Positions 10,101 through 17,815 of a stretch of DNA of 64,000 bases are shown here, piece after piece. This DNA comes from Chitinophagaceae bacterium (lineage in GTDB: Bacteria; Bacteroidota; Bacteroidia; Chitinophagales; Chitinophagaceae). The stretch covers positions 109,948 through 173,947 of the forward strand of contig CANFHA010000015.1 in NCBI GenBank assembly GCA_947446645.1, given 5' to 3'. A program made the position numbers and the translations under genes. The notes below the pieces were generated by a model that was not told the DNA's origin, did not search any database, and saw only the letters and a list, made by a program, of their open reading frames with translations. The first letter of the stretch is position 1. The number at the start of each line of letters is the position of its first letter.

Positions 10101-12081
10101 TGGCACCGAGGATAATAATAGCGGCAGCACTGGCACTGGCAATACCAGCGGTGGCGGCAAGACCGGCAACGCAGGTGGCAATATTAGTGCAGCAGCCGGC
10201 AATGGAAATAGCAACAACGGCGGCGGCACATCCGGTAACAATGCAGGCGGAAACACCGGTAACACTAACATTGGAACCAACGGTGTGGGCAGCACGGGCA
10301 CAGGCACCAACACTGCCACCGGCGGCGGGAGCAATACCAATAACGGCAAGGGTGGAACCGGCAATAACGGTACCGGCATCGCAGGTGGCAACACAGGCAC
10401 AGGTGGCAAGCAGGACAGTACAAAGAAAGGCGGCAGCACAACCGGCAGTGCCGGCAACACCGGCACTACAAGCACTGGCGGTACGTCTACGCTCCAGAAC
10501 ATAACTAACGGGAACCTGACGGATGACCAGCTGGACTCAATGGTGCAGGCGCAGAAAGACCAGGATGCTGCAAAAAGAGCAGCAGAAAAGGCGAAAAAGA
10601 AAGCTGCGAAAAAAGCTGCAAGAAAATTAAGACGCAGTAAACCACCTGTACTTTCAACAACAGAGCAAGTAATTGGCCATATCCTTACCATGGTAAACAG
10701 GGTGACACTGAACTATACCGAAACGGGTGGTACTATATTGCCGGGCTATATGGATAGTACGCGGTTCATGGGGGTTAACAACTATTCAAGCGCTCCGGGC
10801 TTTAACTTTGTATATGGCTACCAGCCCAACTACAGCTGGCTCGCGTCGCAGGCAGCCGCAGGCAGGCTCACAAGGGATTCCCTGTTCAATGCCCAGTTCC
10901 AGCAAACGTATTCGCGTAATATAAACGCCACGGCTACTATACAGCCACAAAAAGATTTCAGGATCGACCTCACACTGACACAGACATTCAGCAAATCGCA
11001 CTCTGAGCTATATGCTGATACACTTGGAAAGAATGGTCCGAATGTGTTTAACCATTTTAATCCATTTGAGACCGGATCCTTCAACATCAGTTATGTGGCG
11101 CTTCGCAGCATGTTCAATAGCACAGATGTAACCTCTGATATCTATAAGCAATTCCTGAATGACAGGCCAATAATATCCCAACGTATAGGCAGGAGCAACC
11201 CGTATACCAACAGCGTACCCGACCCATCTAACCCCGGGTATACCAAAGGCTACGGTCCATTCTCGCAGGATGTGTTAGTTCCTTCCTTTATTGCGGCATA
11301 TTCTGGTAAAGACGCCAGCACAGCGCCATTGGTAGACTACACCCATGTGGGCGTTCACAATAATCCGTTCAGATATTTCACACCGCTGCCTAACTGGAAA
11401 GTGAATTATAACGGCCTGAGCAAAATACCATTGATGTCAAAGATCTTCTCAAACTTTGTCATCAACCATGCTTATACCGGCACTATGTCTATGAACGGGT
11501 TTAATTCGAACCTGCTCTTCAATGACCTTTACGGCCTTGGCTTCCCATCGTTTATTGATTCCAACTCGCACAACTACATTCCGTTCTTCCAGGTACCGAA
11601 CGTCACCATTTCACAGGCGTTCAATCCGTTGATAGGATTTGATGCTGCGCTTAAGAATCACCTCACCGGCAAGTTTGAAATTCGCAAGTCAAAGATGGAA
11701 AGCCTGAGCCTTATAGACTACCAGATAAGCGAGAACGCTAGCACTGAATATGTGATAGGTATGGGCTACCGCAAAAAGGGCATCAAGCTGCCATTCAAGG
11801 TATTTGGCGTTACCAAGTTGAAGAACGAGCTGATCATGAAAATGGACATTGGTATCCGCGATGACAAATCAAGCAATACCTTCTTTGCCAACAATATCAG
11901 TGTAGTGTCGCGGGGACAGAAAGTAATAAGAATATCGCCGTCTGTAGACTATTCGGTAAACCAGAAGCTGACCCTTCACTTCTTCTTCGACCGGTCGCAA
12001 ACAATACCATATGTGTCTAACTCATACCCCACTACCACAACCCGGGCTGGACTGACACTACGGTTTATCTTTGCGAATTAG
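4162..12081 (+). CDS. sprA: SprA, T9SS outer-membrane translocon (gliding motility / type IX secretion)
   Basis: A 2639-residue protein with an N-terminal signal peptide (residues 1-27). It has long SprA-type beta-rich sequence throughout and a C-terminal aromatic strand ending in Phe-Ala-Asn (TLRFIFAN). SprA (Sov in Porphyromonas) is the giant single-chain beta-barrel through which folded T9SS cargo crosses the outer membrane. This one is longer than F. johnsoniae SprA (about 2400 aa). Most of the excess is a Gly/Asn/Thr/Ser-rich stretch at about residues 1935-2130, followed by a Lys/Ala-rich helix (about 2130-2160). Translation appears to start at TTG, with AAGGAAAAAA upstream as a purine-rich ribosome site; no in-frame ATG precedes the signal peptide. 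Cargo with matching sorting domains is encoded upstream and near 33-35 kb. Confidence 0.97.
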   Translation: MKGKGNLGYRFLVFIALMIAIANAAARGYHPFYAFYEPTDKDDSTADRKKDSIERALQAKRDSLHFPLHDQTGDPVTDYNRPKSIDLADPKNQSQGFDYDADGNRYYFSERMGNEFLRNPTYLTMDEYLKYRGKQDQDAYWQRRLDALMLFNKTPELPQMYKEGLFDRIFGSNTISVKPQGNVDVTFGGNWQNIKNPTLTQRAQKYGVFDFDMQMNINLLAQVGDKLKLNISNNTKATFDYQNVQKLDYSGKEDEMLKKIEAGNVSFPLKSNLISGVQSLFGLKTKLQFGKLWVTAVISQQKSQRKSLTVQGGAQSQQIAIKADNYDENKDFLLGQYFRDNYNKAMANFPLLNSQVTISKVEIWVTNRTGAVTGVRDVLGFMDLGEGTPYLQQMNNPNSGIRDGLPDNRANRLYTQLVQSPNGRLQRSATNAAVNLGLTQGQDFERTTARQLAPTEFTFNSQLGYIMLNTQLNSDDVLGVAYRYTYRGKVYQVGEFAEDLPPDTTNPKVLYLKLLKGTASRPTLPVWKLMMKNIYSLGGFGVSRENFTLNILYQDPGGGERRYMPEGHDAGIPFLTLLNLDRLNTQGERSPDGVFDFVEGLTINTQQGKIIFPVLEPFGKDLLPAVIDSTKGITPDPILRRKYIFQVLYDSTKTVAMQSQSNDRYIMRGSYKSSSSSEIFLGGFNIPQGSVSVSAGGTRLVENQDYTVDYGLGRLKIINTGILNSGVPINIQYEDNATFGFQQQNFMAARLDYYVNKNLTLGTTVMRLNERPFTQQVSYGDDPIKNTVLGADANYQTEFPALTRLLDKLPIYSTTASSFVNSNLEVAALLPGHPKQIDALDPEGSIYIDNFEGTSSAYDLKFPAQSWSLASTPFGAIDRAAHSLFPEAQLDDQLINGANRARLAWYNIEPTLVDPGSTAPAYVSKDPNQHYIRMISLQDVFPNQQFPALQNAASTFDLGYYPKERGPYNFDVNPSVYTAGVNSDGTLAAPETRWGGITRPIDNTDFESSNVEYIQFWVMDPFINNPTAAGGSLYFNLGNVSEDILKDSRMFFENGIPSPFDGTKLDTTAWGYLPKFEQQITRAFDNDNTARTLQDVGYDGLPDTSSIPGQLTEQKKFENFLTQLRQKIGAANPAYQQALSDPSNDDYHYFRGSDFDTVNNGIGLGVLARYKRYNSPQGNSPITDPKSSYATSSTTIPESEDINRDNTLNEGESYFQYRIDMTPNMQVGQNNIINIQPSLVKLPNGNTEEEKWYQFKIPIESYDHKVGGIGDFRSIRFLRMFMAGWRDSAILRFATLELGRNQWRNYKYSLQTPGEESPQQNQGLTDFTVTSVSIEENGSRSPIPYVIPPGVNRQLSTVAQGSTIQLNERALSLKTCALQDGDARAVYKEVNVDMRQFSYLRMFVHAESAVGQPVVRNADVDAFIRIGSDFTNNYYEYRMPLAVTSPVAASAASSDLVWPASNEMNIVLQDLVNAKKKRDELGWQTFVPYYDKDSKGNIIVIVGNPNIGGAKNIMLGLLNPKKTNTTQGDDGLPKCVEVWFDELRMAGINDQAGYAAAGKVAVQLADFGNVNLSGSMHTAGYGNIDQKIQQRSQDQYTQYNTSTNLALGKLMPKDWGVQLPFFAGYTQSVSNPKYDPNDADVLISDELSKARSAAARDSIKNATQDFTSIKSFNFTNVKITGNSTATAKPRKIWSIKNFDFSYSYNDQKKHNPTVTMDELKTQKYGLGYTYAIKSKPIEPFKKYIRSKSKWFSLVKDFNFNPLPSSLSMRNDLTRINEKTQVRNINDGSDYQIQPTFYKIFNWNRVYNLRWELAKSLSFDYSATNISRIDEPYGEVNTKAKKDSLWNRVKTFGHNTSYAQTFNSTYNVPLAKLPATDWITVRLGYAANYSWTGAAPVAYDLGNTIGNTQTKTLTGELNLTQLYNKSRYLKALNAKPGPKPGEKPVEKNGPAGPSGDNGKNLKDLRQSKTGGGKGGQQDPVNGTEDNNSGSTGTGNTSGGGKTGNAGGNISAAAGNGNSNNGGGTSGNNAGGNTGNTNIGTNGVGSTGTGTNTATGGGSNTNNGKGGTGNNGTGIAGGNTGTGGKQDSTKKGGSTTGSAGNTGTTSTGGTSTLQNITNGNLTDDQLDSMVQAQKDQDAAKRAAEKAKKKAAKKAARKLRRSKPPVLSTTEQVIGHILTMVNRVTLNYTETGGTILPGYMDSTRFMGVNNYSSAPGFNFVYGYQPNYSWLASQAAAGRLTRDSLFNAQFQQTYSRNINATATIQPQKDFRIDLTLTQTFSKSHSELYADTLGKNGPNVFNHFNPFETGSFNISYVALRSMFNSTDVTSDIYKQFLNDRPIISQRIGRSNPYTNSVPDPSNPGYTKGYGPFSQDVLVPSFIAAYSGKDASTAPLVDYTHVGVHNNPFRYFTPLPNWKVNYNGLSKIPLMSKIFSNFVINHAYTGTMSMNGFNSNLLFNDLYGLGFPSFIDSNSHNYIPFFQVPNVTISQAFNPLIGFDAALKNHLTGKFEIRKSKMESLSLIDYQISENASTEYVIGMGYRKKGIKLPFKVFGVTKLKNELIMKMDIGIRDDKSSNTFFANNISVVSRGQKVIRISPSVDYSVNQKLTLHFFFDRSQTIPYVSNSYPTTTTRAGLTLRFIFAN
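9961..10650 (+). other. Low-complexity GN/GT-rich insert within SprA followed by a KA-rich helix
   Basis: Codons here encode repeated GGN, GNT, GTG and NNG groups, preceded by a KPGPKPGEKP spacer and followed by an Ala/Lys helix (AEKAKKKAAKKAARKLRR). The composition is unlike the flanking beta-barrel segments. The DNA is a GGC/AAC/ACC-rich near-repeat, which would favour slippage. Confidence 0.8.
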
Positions 12082-12092
12082 TAGAAACGCTC

Positions 12093-13682
12093 ATGCAGAA
12101 AATAGTACAGGCCTTACTGTTTGTTGGGTTGGGTTTGTGCCTGCTGCAGGTATGGACCCCGGCATATTACATTACCGGCGACGGCCCCTGCCATTTGTAC
12201 AATGCGCAGGTTTTGCATGACCTATGGTGTCATCAGAATACTGATTTTTACACGCGCTATTACAGCGTATCTACCCACCCCGACCCTAACTGGCTATCCA
12301 CGATAGCACTTTCGCTGCTGTTATATATTTTCAATGGCATTGTGGCTGAAAAAATCCTGCTATCACTATATGTGCTGGTTTTCGTTAGCGGCTTTTACTC
12401 ATTGCTGAAGAAAATAAGCGGCGGCACATCATATTGGCTGTTAGCGCTCTTCCTCTTTGTATTTCCGCACGAGTTGGCAAAAGGTTTTTACAACAGCACC
12501 TTTGGTATTGCGTTTTATTTCTGGGCCATATGGGGCTGGTTGCGCTTCCTTGAGAAAAGGTCTATAGTTAGTTCCCTTGTTTTCCTGGCGCTTACTGCGT
12601 TGACTTATTTCACCCATCTTCTTGCATTCGGGTTCGAGGCTTTTACCTGTGCAGCACTGGTTGTATCCTATACGCTAGCAGAAAACAAGGGGAAACCTGC
12701 AAAATACTTTATAGCGTATGCGGGCTGGCTGGGGCTGTTTCTAGCACCATTTCTGCTGCTGATGCTCATGTTCACCCGGCAGCAGGGCGGTCTTCAGTTG
12801 TCGCTGGGTCATCACTTCCACCGCCTGGTGGAATTGGCGCAGCTTAAATACATGGTAAACATCACCGCTGGCGAAGATGTATTTGCGTTGGCAGCTGGTG
12901 TCACTATTCTATCCCTATTTTCATATGTCCTTATCCGGTACAAAATCAGGACTGGCCTCCACAAATACGACGGCTTTTTGCTGGCACTAACACTCGCCGG
13001 TTTCGTTTATCTATTTTTCCCCGAAAGCTTTCTGGGCAGGCTGATACTGATAAATATGAGGGTGCAACCTATTGTAGCCGCTCTTGTTGTTTGTTGCATT
13101 GCTTACTTCCCTGGCGGACAAAAAATAAAAAATGCTGGGGCACTTATACTATTTACCTGTTTCATATGCCTGACTTTACTAAGAATTCAATGTTTAATAA
13201 CAGCGTCAAAAGCTGTTACAGATTATGGTTCTCCCTGCAATAGCATCAAGCCTCATTCAATAGTGCTGCCGCTTGATTTTTCACCTGCGGGTAAGGATGA
13301 GCAGGGTTGTATCATCGCCAGCAGGAATTACCTCTTCTCACATGCCGCAGACTACATGGGCCTGAAAAAGCCATTAATAATGCTGGACAACTACGAAGCC
13401 AATATGGGCTACTTCCCATTATTATGGAATGAGCAACTGAATCCTTACCACCACCTGGATAGGGCCGAAGGAATAGAAGGGCTGCCACCCTCGGCAAGTA
13501 TCTCTGCTTACAAGCGGTATTCCGGCGTTACTATTGACTACATAATTATGTGGTGCTACGATGCCGCCTTTCTGGAAAATCAGCACTTCAGGGCTTTATA
13601 TAACGAGATCCAGGCGGGCTATCATATGGTATACACATCTCCTACAGGTAGAACCATTTTGTACGAGGCCAACGTACATTGA
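12093..13682 (+). CDS. Polytopic membrane protein, glycosyltransferase-like (unassigned family)
   Basis: 529 residues starting 11 nt after the sprA stop, so probably co-transcribed. The N-terminal about 390 residues contain around ten hydrophobic segments; the C-terminal about 130 residues are soluble (AGKDEQGCIIASRNY ... NPYHHLDRAEG). An early loop after TM1 carries GDGPCHLYNAQ and a Pro-Asp-Pro-Asn-Trp group. This layout (charged first loop, many TMs, soluble tail) resembles GT-C-type glycosyltransferases that use lipid-linked sugars, but I cannot identify the catalytic residue with confidence. A role in modifying T9SS cargo would be speculation from position only. Confidence 0.7.
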   Translation: MQKIVQALLFVGLGLCLLQVWTPAYYITGDGPCHLYNAQVLHDLWCHQNTDFYTRYYSVSTHPDPNWLSTIALSLLLYIFNGIVAEKILLSLYVLVFVSGFYSLLKKISGGTSYWLLALFLFVFPHELAKGFYNSTFGIAFYFWAIWGWLRFLEKRSIVSSLVFLALTALTYFTHLLAFGFEAFTCAALVVSYTLAENKGKPAKYFIAYAGWLGLFLAPFLLLMLMFTRQQGGLQLSLGHHFHRLVELAQLKYMVNITAGEDVFALAAGVTILSLFSYVLIRYKIRTGLHKYDGFLLALTLAGFVYLFFPESFLGRLILINMRVQPIVAALVVCCIAYFPGGQKIKNAGALILFTCFICLTLLRIQCLITASKAVTDYGSPCNSIKPHSIVLPLDFSPAGKDEQGCIIASRNYLFSHAADYMGLKKPLIMLDNYEANMGYFPLLWNEQLNPYHHLDRAEGIEGLPPSASISAYKRYSGVTIDYIIMWCYDAAFLENQHFRALYNEIQAGYHMVYTSPTGRTILYEANVH

Positions 13683-13712
13683 CCTAAATCCGCCTTCTCA
13701 GGATAATTTAGT

Positions 13713-13720
13713 TATTTTTG
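13713..13720 (+). promoter_or_regulatory. Candidate -7 box deciding the start of the 13.7-kb gene
   Basis: TATTTTTG (TAnnTTTG) ends 24 nt before the ATG at 13745. The longest open frame would begin at a TTG inside this box, so the ATG is preferred. Confidence 0.5.
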
Positions 13721-13744
13721 GCGCTTAGTAACAATTTTACAGCA

Positions 13745-14314
13745 ATGCACATTTACAATTTTTTGGCAGGTACGCTCCTATTTTCCTCATTGTGCTTTGG
13801 CGCAAATGCTCAGAGTGAAGACTGGAAGAAAAAAGATCTTGAAGAAAAAAGGAAGGTTTGGGTAAATGCAAATCTGTACACAGCACAGGATGCCATTGAT
13901 TTTATCACCACTACCTATAAAGACTTTACCGTGCTGTCGTCAAAACGGTCGGTAGAAAGTGGCATATTCAAGCGCACCATCAAGTATAGCGACTGTGAGC
14001 TTACCATAGAGACAGAAAGCCGCCAGCAGGAATCTATGTGGAAGTCAGACCATGAATTTGTGAAAGACATAGTGGTAATAGATATGGACCTGGTAATGCT
14101 TGATGGCAATGATATAAAGCCTAAGAGCACAGAAAAGCCTAAAGGCCTTTTTGAGGGCAAAACGTACGGGCACTTTCATAAAATACCTTCCTACTCTATT
14201 CTTTCCGGTGTGCCCAACAAGGATGATAACGACAAATTTGCCAACCTGCACTACGAGCAGCATTTACAGTGGGCTTTCCAGTTTTTGATAGATGAGTGCA
14301 AAGACAGAAAGTAA
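13745..14314 (+). CDS. Secreted protein of unknown function
   Basis: 189 residues with a clear signal peptide (MHIYNFLAGTLLFSSLCFGANAQ) and a mature part with no motif I recognise. The mature protein starts with a highly charged stretch (SEDWKKKDLEEKRKVW). The ATG at 13745 is chosen because upstream TTG codons overlap a promoter box. It is convergent with the sigma-54 activator gene, with 17 nt between the stops. Confidence 0.75.
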   Translation: MHIYNFLAGTLLFSSLCFGANAQSEDWKKKDLEEKRKVWVNANLYTAQDAIDFITTTYKDFTVLSSKRSVESGIFKRTIKYSDCELTIETESRQQESMWKSDHEFVKDIVVIDMDLVMLDGNDIKPKSTEKPKGLFEGKTYGHFHKIPSYSILSGVPNKDDNDKFANLHYEQHLQWAFQFLIDECKDRK

Positions 14315-14331
14315 CTTTTCAATCTAAATTA

Positions 14332-15576
14332 TTACTCCTCTATATCATACTCCTTTATCTTCCGGTAAAGTGTGCGCTCAGATATGCCCAGCTCGGCAGC
14401 CGCATCGCGGCGACGGCTTTTGTGTTTTTTCAGAGCTTTGGTAATAAATTCCTTTTCCCTGTCAGCAAGTAACAGTGTCTCTTCTACATCCTCGTGATGA
14501 TCGTTGGACTCCAGCAATATTGGTGTGCTCTGGTTGAAATTTGTAGTTGGCTGATGCTCGGTATCATTGTACACGGGCATCAGTGCAGCGCTACTCGTAT
14601 TGGCTGACGGGTCAACGGGCGTATAGCCCTGGTTGTGCGCCACATCAAATATCATCTGCTTCAAATCGTTCATGTCCTTTTTCAGGTCAAAGAACAACTT
14701 GTAAAGGATATCACGCTCCGTATTGAAATCCGCAGAACCGGGCGTAGTACCCCCCTGGCCTGACGAAGGTATAATGGCAAGACTACGCGATGCTTCACGC
14801 TGAGGCAGAAAACGTTGCATAGCCTCGGCATTTATGGCCTTATCGGTTGAGAGCACTGATATCTGCTCTGCAATATTTTTAAGCTCACGCACATTTCCGG
14901 GCCAGTAGTAGCTCACTAGCATTTGTTGTGCTGCAGCATCCAGCTGCACAGATTGCGTTTTATATCGCTCAGCAAAATCAGCTGCAAATTTTCTGAACAG
15001 CAACGGCACATCTTCTTTCCTGTCACGCAGTGATGGCACACGTATCGGCACGGTGCTGAGGCGGTAATATAGATCCTGCCTGAAATCGCCCGACTGTGTA
15101 TATTCCAAAAGATCACGGTTAGTAGCTGCGATAACCCGAACATCTGTCTTTTGCACTTTTGATGAACCCACGCGTATGAACTCACCTGTCTCCAGCACGC
15201 GCAGCAGGCGGGCTTGGGTGCCGAGTGGCATTTCACCTATCTCATCGAGGAAAATGGTACCACCATTTACCGTTTCAAAATAACCCTTGCGGCTATCAAC
15301 AGCGCCGGTAAAAGAGCCCTTCTCATGGCCAAACAATTCACTATCAATTGTACCCTCTGGAATGGCACCGCAGTTCACCGCTATAAACGGGTTATGCTTG
15401 CGCGGAGACAGCGCATGAATGATCATTGAAAACACCTCTTTACCTACCCCGCTCTCGCCCACTATCAATACAGAAAGGTCTGTATTTGCCACTTGTACAG
15501 CAGTGTTGAGTGCATGGTTCAGCGCAGGCGAATTGCCTATTATGCCAAACCTGTTTTTTATACTTTGAATATCCAT
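14332..15576 (-). CDS. Sigma-54-dependent transcriptional activator (AAA+ and Fis HTH, no receiver domain)
   Basis: 414 residues. The AAA+ domain begins almost at the N terminus, with Walker A GESGVGKE, the sigma-54 contact loop as GSFTGA (ELFGHEKGSFTGA), Walker B GGTIFLDEIGE and the sensor region VRVIAATNRDL. A linker follows, then a C-terminal Fis-type helix-turn-helix (RRRDAAAELGISERTLYRKIKEYDIE). There is no N-terminal receiver or GAF domain, so activity is not obviously controlled by a phosphorelay. A sigma-54 activator beside miaB is a known arrangement in Bacteroidota; here a toxin-antitoxin pair separates them. The 25 nt just upstream of the ATG is a T-rich heptanucleotide repeat on the coding strand. 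Confidence 0.93.
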   Translation of the reverse strand: MDIQSIKNRFGIIGNSPALNHALNTAVQVANTDLSVLIVGESGVGKEVFSMIIHALSPRKHNPFIAVNCGAIPEGTIDSELFGHEKGSFTGAVDSRKGYFETVNGGTIFLDEIGEMPLGTQARLLRVLETGEFIRVGSSKVQKTDVRVIAATNRDLLEYTQSGDFRQDLYYRLSTVPIRVPSLRDRKEDVPLLFRKFAADFAERYKTQSVQLDAAAQQMLVSYYWPGNVRELKNIAEQISVLSTDKAINAEAMQRFLPQREASRSLAIIPSSGQGGTTPGSADFNTERDILYKLFFDLKKDMNDLKQMIFDVAHNQGYTPVDPSANTSSAALMPVYNDTEHQPTTNFNQSTPILLESNDHHEDVEETLLLADREKEFITKALKKHKSRRRDAAAELGISERTLYRKIKEYDIEE

Positions 15577-15578
15577 TT

Positions 15579-15601
15579 AAGTCAAAAGTTAAAAGTCAAA
15601 A
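15579..15601 (-). repeat. Heptanucleotide T-rich leader repeat (TTTTRAC)
   Basis: On the coding strand of the sigma-54 gene the leader reads TTTTGAC-TTTTAAC-TTTTGAC-TT immediately before the start codon. Similar T-rich heptads precede asnB, hflX and parA. Confidence 0.6.
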
Positions 15602-15625
15602 CCCATTAGTTAATGACATCTGGTT

Positions 15626-15964
15626 CTATTTTGAGTTTAAAATTATTTCTACTTCATTTTTCAGAACAGGAAGATGTTGCTTACAGATTATCCATATTGC
15701 ACTATCATCTACAATATCGTAATCGTGAACAATTATATCCCTCAAAGCGATAATCTTGTCCTTATTAGAAATAGCAATCGTAATATCTTTCTTGTTTGCT
15801 TTCCAGAGCGCTTCTCCAATGATCGAAAGCCTGCGTTCAACTGCATCTACCGTCTTCAAATCGCTGGAATAAGCAGATAGAGAATCGATATTTTGAAAAT
15901 ACGACTTAATCAATATAATAGAATCGAATACATCCTTTAACAGCTTTTTGATCTCAAGACTCAT
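15626..15964 (-). CDS. hepT: HepT-like toxin (HEPN domain, DUF86)
   Basis: 112 residues of helical HEPN/DUF86 type. The catalytic motif Rx4HxY is intact: R75-DIIV-H80-D-Y82. In characterised HepT/MntA pairs the HEPN protein is an RNase toxin and the MNT partner neutralises it by AMPylating the motif tyrosine. This ATG overlaps the end of mntA by 11 nt, so translational coupling with the antitoxin upstream is likely. The gene lies 49 nt before the sigma-54 activator on the same strand. Confidence 0.92.
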   Translation of the reverse strand: MSLEIKKLLKDVFDSIILIKSYFQNIDSLSAYSSDLKTVDAVERRLSIIGEALWKANKKDITIAISNKDKIIALRDIIVHDYDIVDDSAIWIICKQHLPVLKNEVEIILNSK

Positions 15965-16268
15965 ATATCAGCTGTTTGCTCGCATTTATGCTTTGAATAA
16001 AGTAAGGGTTCCCCATTTTCGTTTCGGAAACCAAGTCTACTTTTCGTTTCAGAAGGTCTTGCAAATAAAACATCAGGTCAAAGAAGTTGTCTGCATAATC
16101 CAATCCGGGGTTGTCCTCGTTTTCAAACTTATATAGAAAGTCGACATCACTCTCCCTATTAAAGCGATTTTCGTCAGTGGCACTTCCTACGAGATAAAAT
16201 GATTTGACATGATACTTTTTACAAGCATCAAGAATCGCGGCCATGTTATCCTTTATCAGTGCCACCAT
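15954..16268 (-). CDS. mntA: MntA-like antitoxin (minimal nucleotidyltransferase)
   Basis: 104 residues of the minimal nucleotidyltransferase fold. The active-site signature is VGSATDENRFNRESDVDFLY, that is GS followed by 11 residues and DxD; GSx10DxD is usual, so the loop is one residue longer. The third acidic residue is in KRKVDLV. The family acts as antitoxin by AMPylating HepT. The ATG at 16268 begins 1 nt after the miaB stop; an in-frame TTG nine bases earlier overlaps miaB. The spacing suggests it is read from the miaB transcript. Confidence 0.9.
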   Translation of the reverse strand: MVALIKDNMAAILDACKKYHVKSFYLVGSATDENRFNRESDVDFLYKFENEDNPGLDYADNFFDLMFYLQDLLKRKVDLVSETKMGNPYFIQSINASKQLIYES

Positions 16269-16269
16269 A

Positions 16270-17682
16270 TCATACAATTTCGCCCAGCAGTGTTGCAGAT
16301 GTTGCGCTGGTTACTTTTACATTTATATAATCGCCTTTTTTCAGCGGCTGGTCGTTCTTGCGGAAGACCACCATTTTATTCTGGCTGTTTCGGCCGCACC
16401 AGTCGGCATCACTTTTCTTACTGCTGCCCTCTATAAGCACCTCAAAGCTTTTACCAATGTCACTAGTATAGCTTTCCCGTGAATGGTTATTCTGCAGATT
16501 TATGATTTCTATAAGCCTTCTTTTCTTCACATCTTCCGCTATATCATCTTCATAACGGCGGGCTGCAAGTGTACCCGGCCGCTCACTGTAGGAGAACATA
16601 TATGCCATATCAAACCGGCTGAGCTCCATTACAGAAAGTGTATCCTGGTGTTCCTCCTCAGTCTCCGTGCAAAAGCCGGATATCACATCAGTGCTCAACC
16701 CACAGTCCGGCATTATTTCGCGGATGCGCTTTACCTTATTCAAATACCACTCACGTGTATACGTCCTGTTCATCAGGTTTAGTATACGCGTATTGCCGCT
16801 CTGCACAGGCAAATGAATGTATTTGCAAATATTATGATATTTAGCCATAGTATGCAGCACATCGTCTGTAATATCCTTAGGGTGAGAAGTACTGAAACGC
16901 ACACGAAGCAACGGATCGATCAAGGCCACCTTTTCTAACAGCAACGCAAAGTTTACCGTTTCACCGTCAACAGGACTATGATAATAGCTATCCACGTTCT
17001 GGCCTAGCAGTGTAACTTCCCTGAAACCCCTGTCAAAGAGATCTCTGCATTCGTTCACTATACTCTCAGCGTCCCTGCTGCGCTCACGGCCACGCGTAAA
17101 CGGCACCACGCAGAAAGTGCACATATTATTACACCCCCTCATTATGCTCACAAACGCGGTTACTCCATTGCTATCCAGCCTCACCGGTGCTATATCTGCA
17201 TAGGTCTCATCCCTGCTCAGCAGCACATTTACACTTTTCTGTCCACCTTCAGCCTCAGTGATGAGCCCCGGCAAACTACGGTAGGCATCCGGACCTACCA
17301 CTATATCTACCAGTTTCTCCTCTTCCAGGAATTTTGCTTTCAGCCTTTCAGCCATGCAGCCAAGCACCCCTATCATCAGCCCCGGCTTATTTTCCTTGGT
17401 TTTGCGAAAAGTCTGCAGGCGGTTGCGTACCGTTTGCTCTGCCTTCTCCCGTATGGAGCAGGTATTCAGTAATACCAGGTCAGCCTCTTCAAAATTGCGG
17501 GTAGCGCCAAATCCTTCCGCATGAAGTATCGAGGCAACAATTTCGCTATCGCTGAAATTCATCTGGCAGCCGTAGCTTTCTATATAGAATTTTTTCTTAA
17601 ACTCATTCGGGTCGCCCTCAAAAGGAGCATATGCTTCTCCCTGGCGTGACTCTTCTACCACTTTCTGCAGCACATCTGCCAT
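16270..17682 (-). CDS. miaB: tRNA-2-methylthio-N6-dimethylallyladenosine synthase MiaB
   Basis: 470 residues with the three family domains. The N-terminal UPF0004 domain has three cluster cysteines ([30 protein letters not shown]). The radical SAM domain has CxxxCxxC in [21 protein letters not shown]-terminal TRAM domain ends near [24 protein letters not shown]. MiaB inserts sulfur and a methyl group at C2 of i6A37 in tRNAs reading UNN codons. It is the first gene of a minus-strand unit continuing into mntA, hepT and the sigma-54 activator. A TAnnTTTG box lies 22 nt upstream. Confidence 0.97.
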   Translation of the reverse strand: MADVLQKVVEESRQGEAYAPFEGDPNEFKKKFYIESYGCQMNFSDSEIVASILHAEGFGATRNFEEADLVLLNTCSIREKAEQTVRNRLQTFRKTKENKPGLMIGVLGCMAERLKAKFLEEEKLVDIVVGPDAYRSLPGLITEAEGGQKSVNVLLSRDETYADIAPVRLDSNGVTAFVSIMRGCNNMCTFCVVPFTRGRERSRDAESIVNECRDLFDRGFREVTLLGQNVDSYYHSPVDGETVNFALLLEKVALIDPLLRVRFSTSHPKDITDDVLHTMAKYHNICKYIHLPVQSGNTRILNLMNRTYTREWYLNKVKRIREIMPDCGLSTDVISGFCTETEEEHQDTLSVMELSRFDMAYMFSYSERPGTLAARRYEDDIAEDVKKRRLIEIINLQNNHSRESYTSDIGKSFEVLIEGSSKKSDADWCGRNSQNKMVVFRKNDQPLKKGDYINVKVTSATSATLLGEIV

Positions 17683-17704
17683 AATTTCCGATTTTCAATT
17701 TGCG

Positions 17705-17712
17705 CAAAGTTA
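17705..17712 (-). promoter_or_regulatory. Candidate -7 box for the miaB unit
   Basis: On the minus strand this reads TAACTTTG, an exact TAnnTTTG, ending 22 nt before the miaB ATG. Confidence 0.5.
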
Positions 17713-17767
17713 CATGGTTATGTTGAAAGGTAGATAAGTTAATATATCAGATCCACCTATGGCCGTA

Positions 17768-17784
17768 TATTTTTGTTACTTTTG
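17768..17784 (+). promoter_or_regulatory. Two overlapping candidate -7 boxes before the FkbM gene
   Basis: TATTTTTG (17768-17775) and TACTTTTG (17777-17784) both match TAnnTTTG and lie 33-50 nt before the ATG at 17816. Either could serve; no distinct -33 box is evident. Confidence 0.45.
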
Positions 17785-17815
17785 ATGTCTCTGTTTAATA
17801 TAATTTGATATACAC

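Noticed and set aside
10053..10691. A 212-residue Val/Pro/Leu-rich minus-strand reading frame and a 144-residue plus-strand frame
   Set aside because: Both are frame shadows of the low-complexity insert in sprA; their composition simply mirrors GGC/AAC codons and they have no start context.
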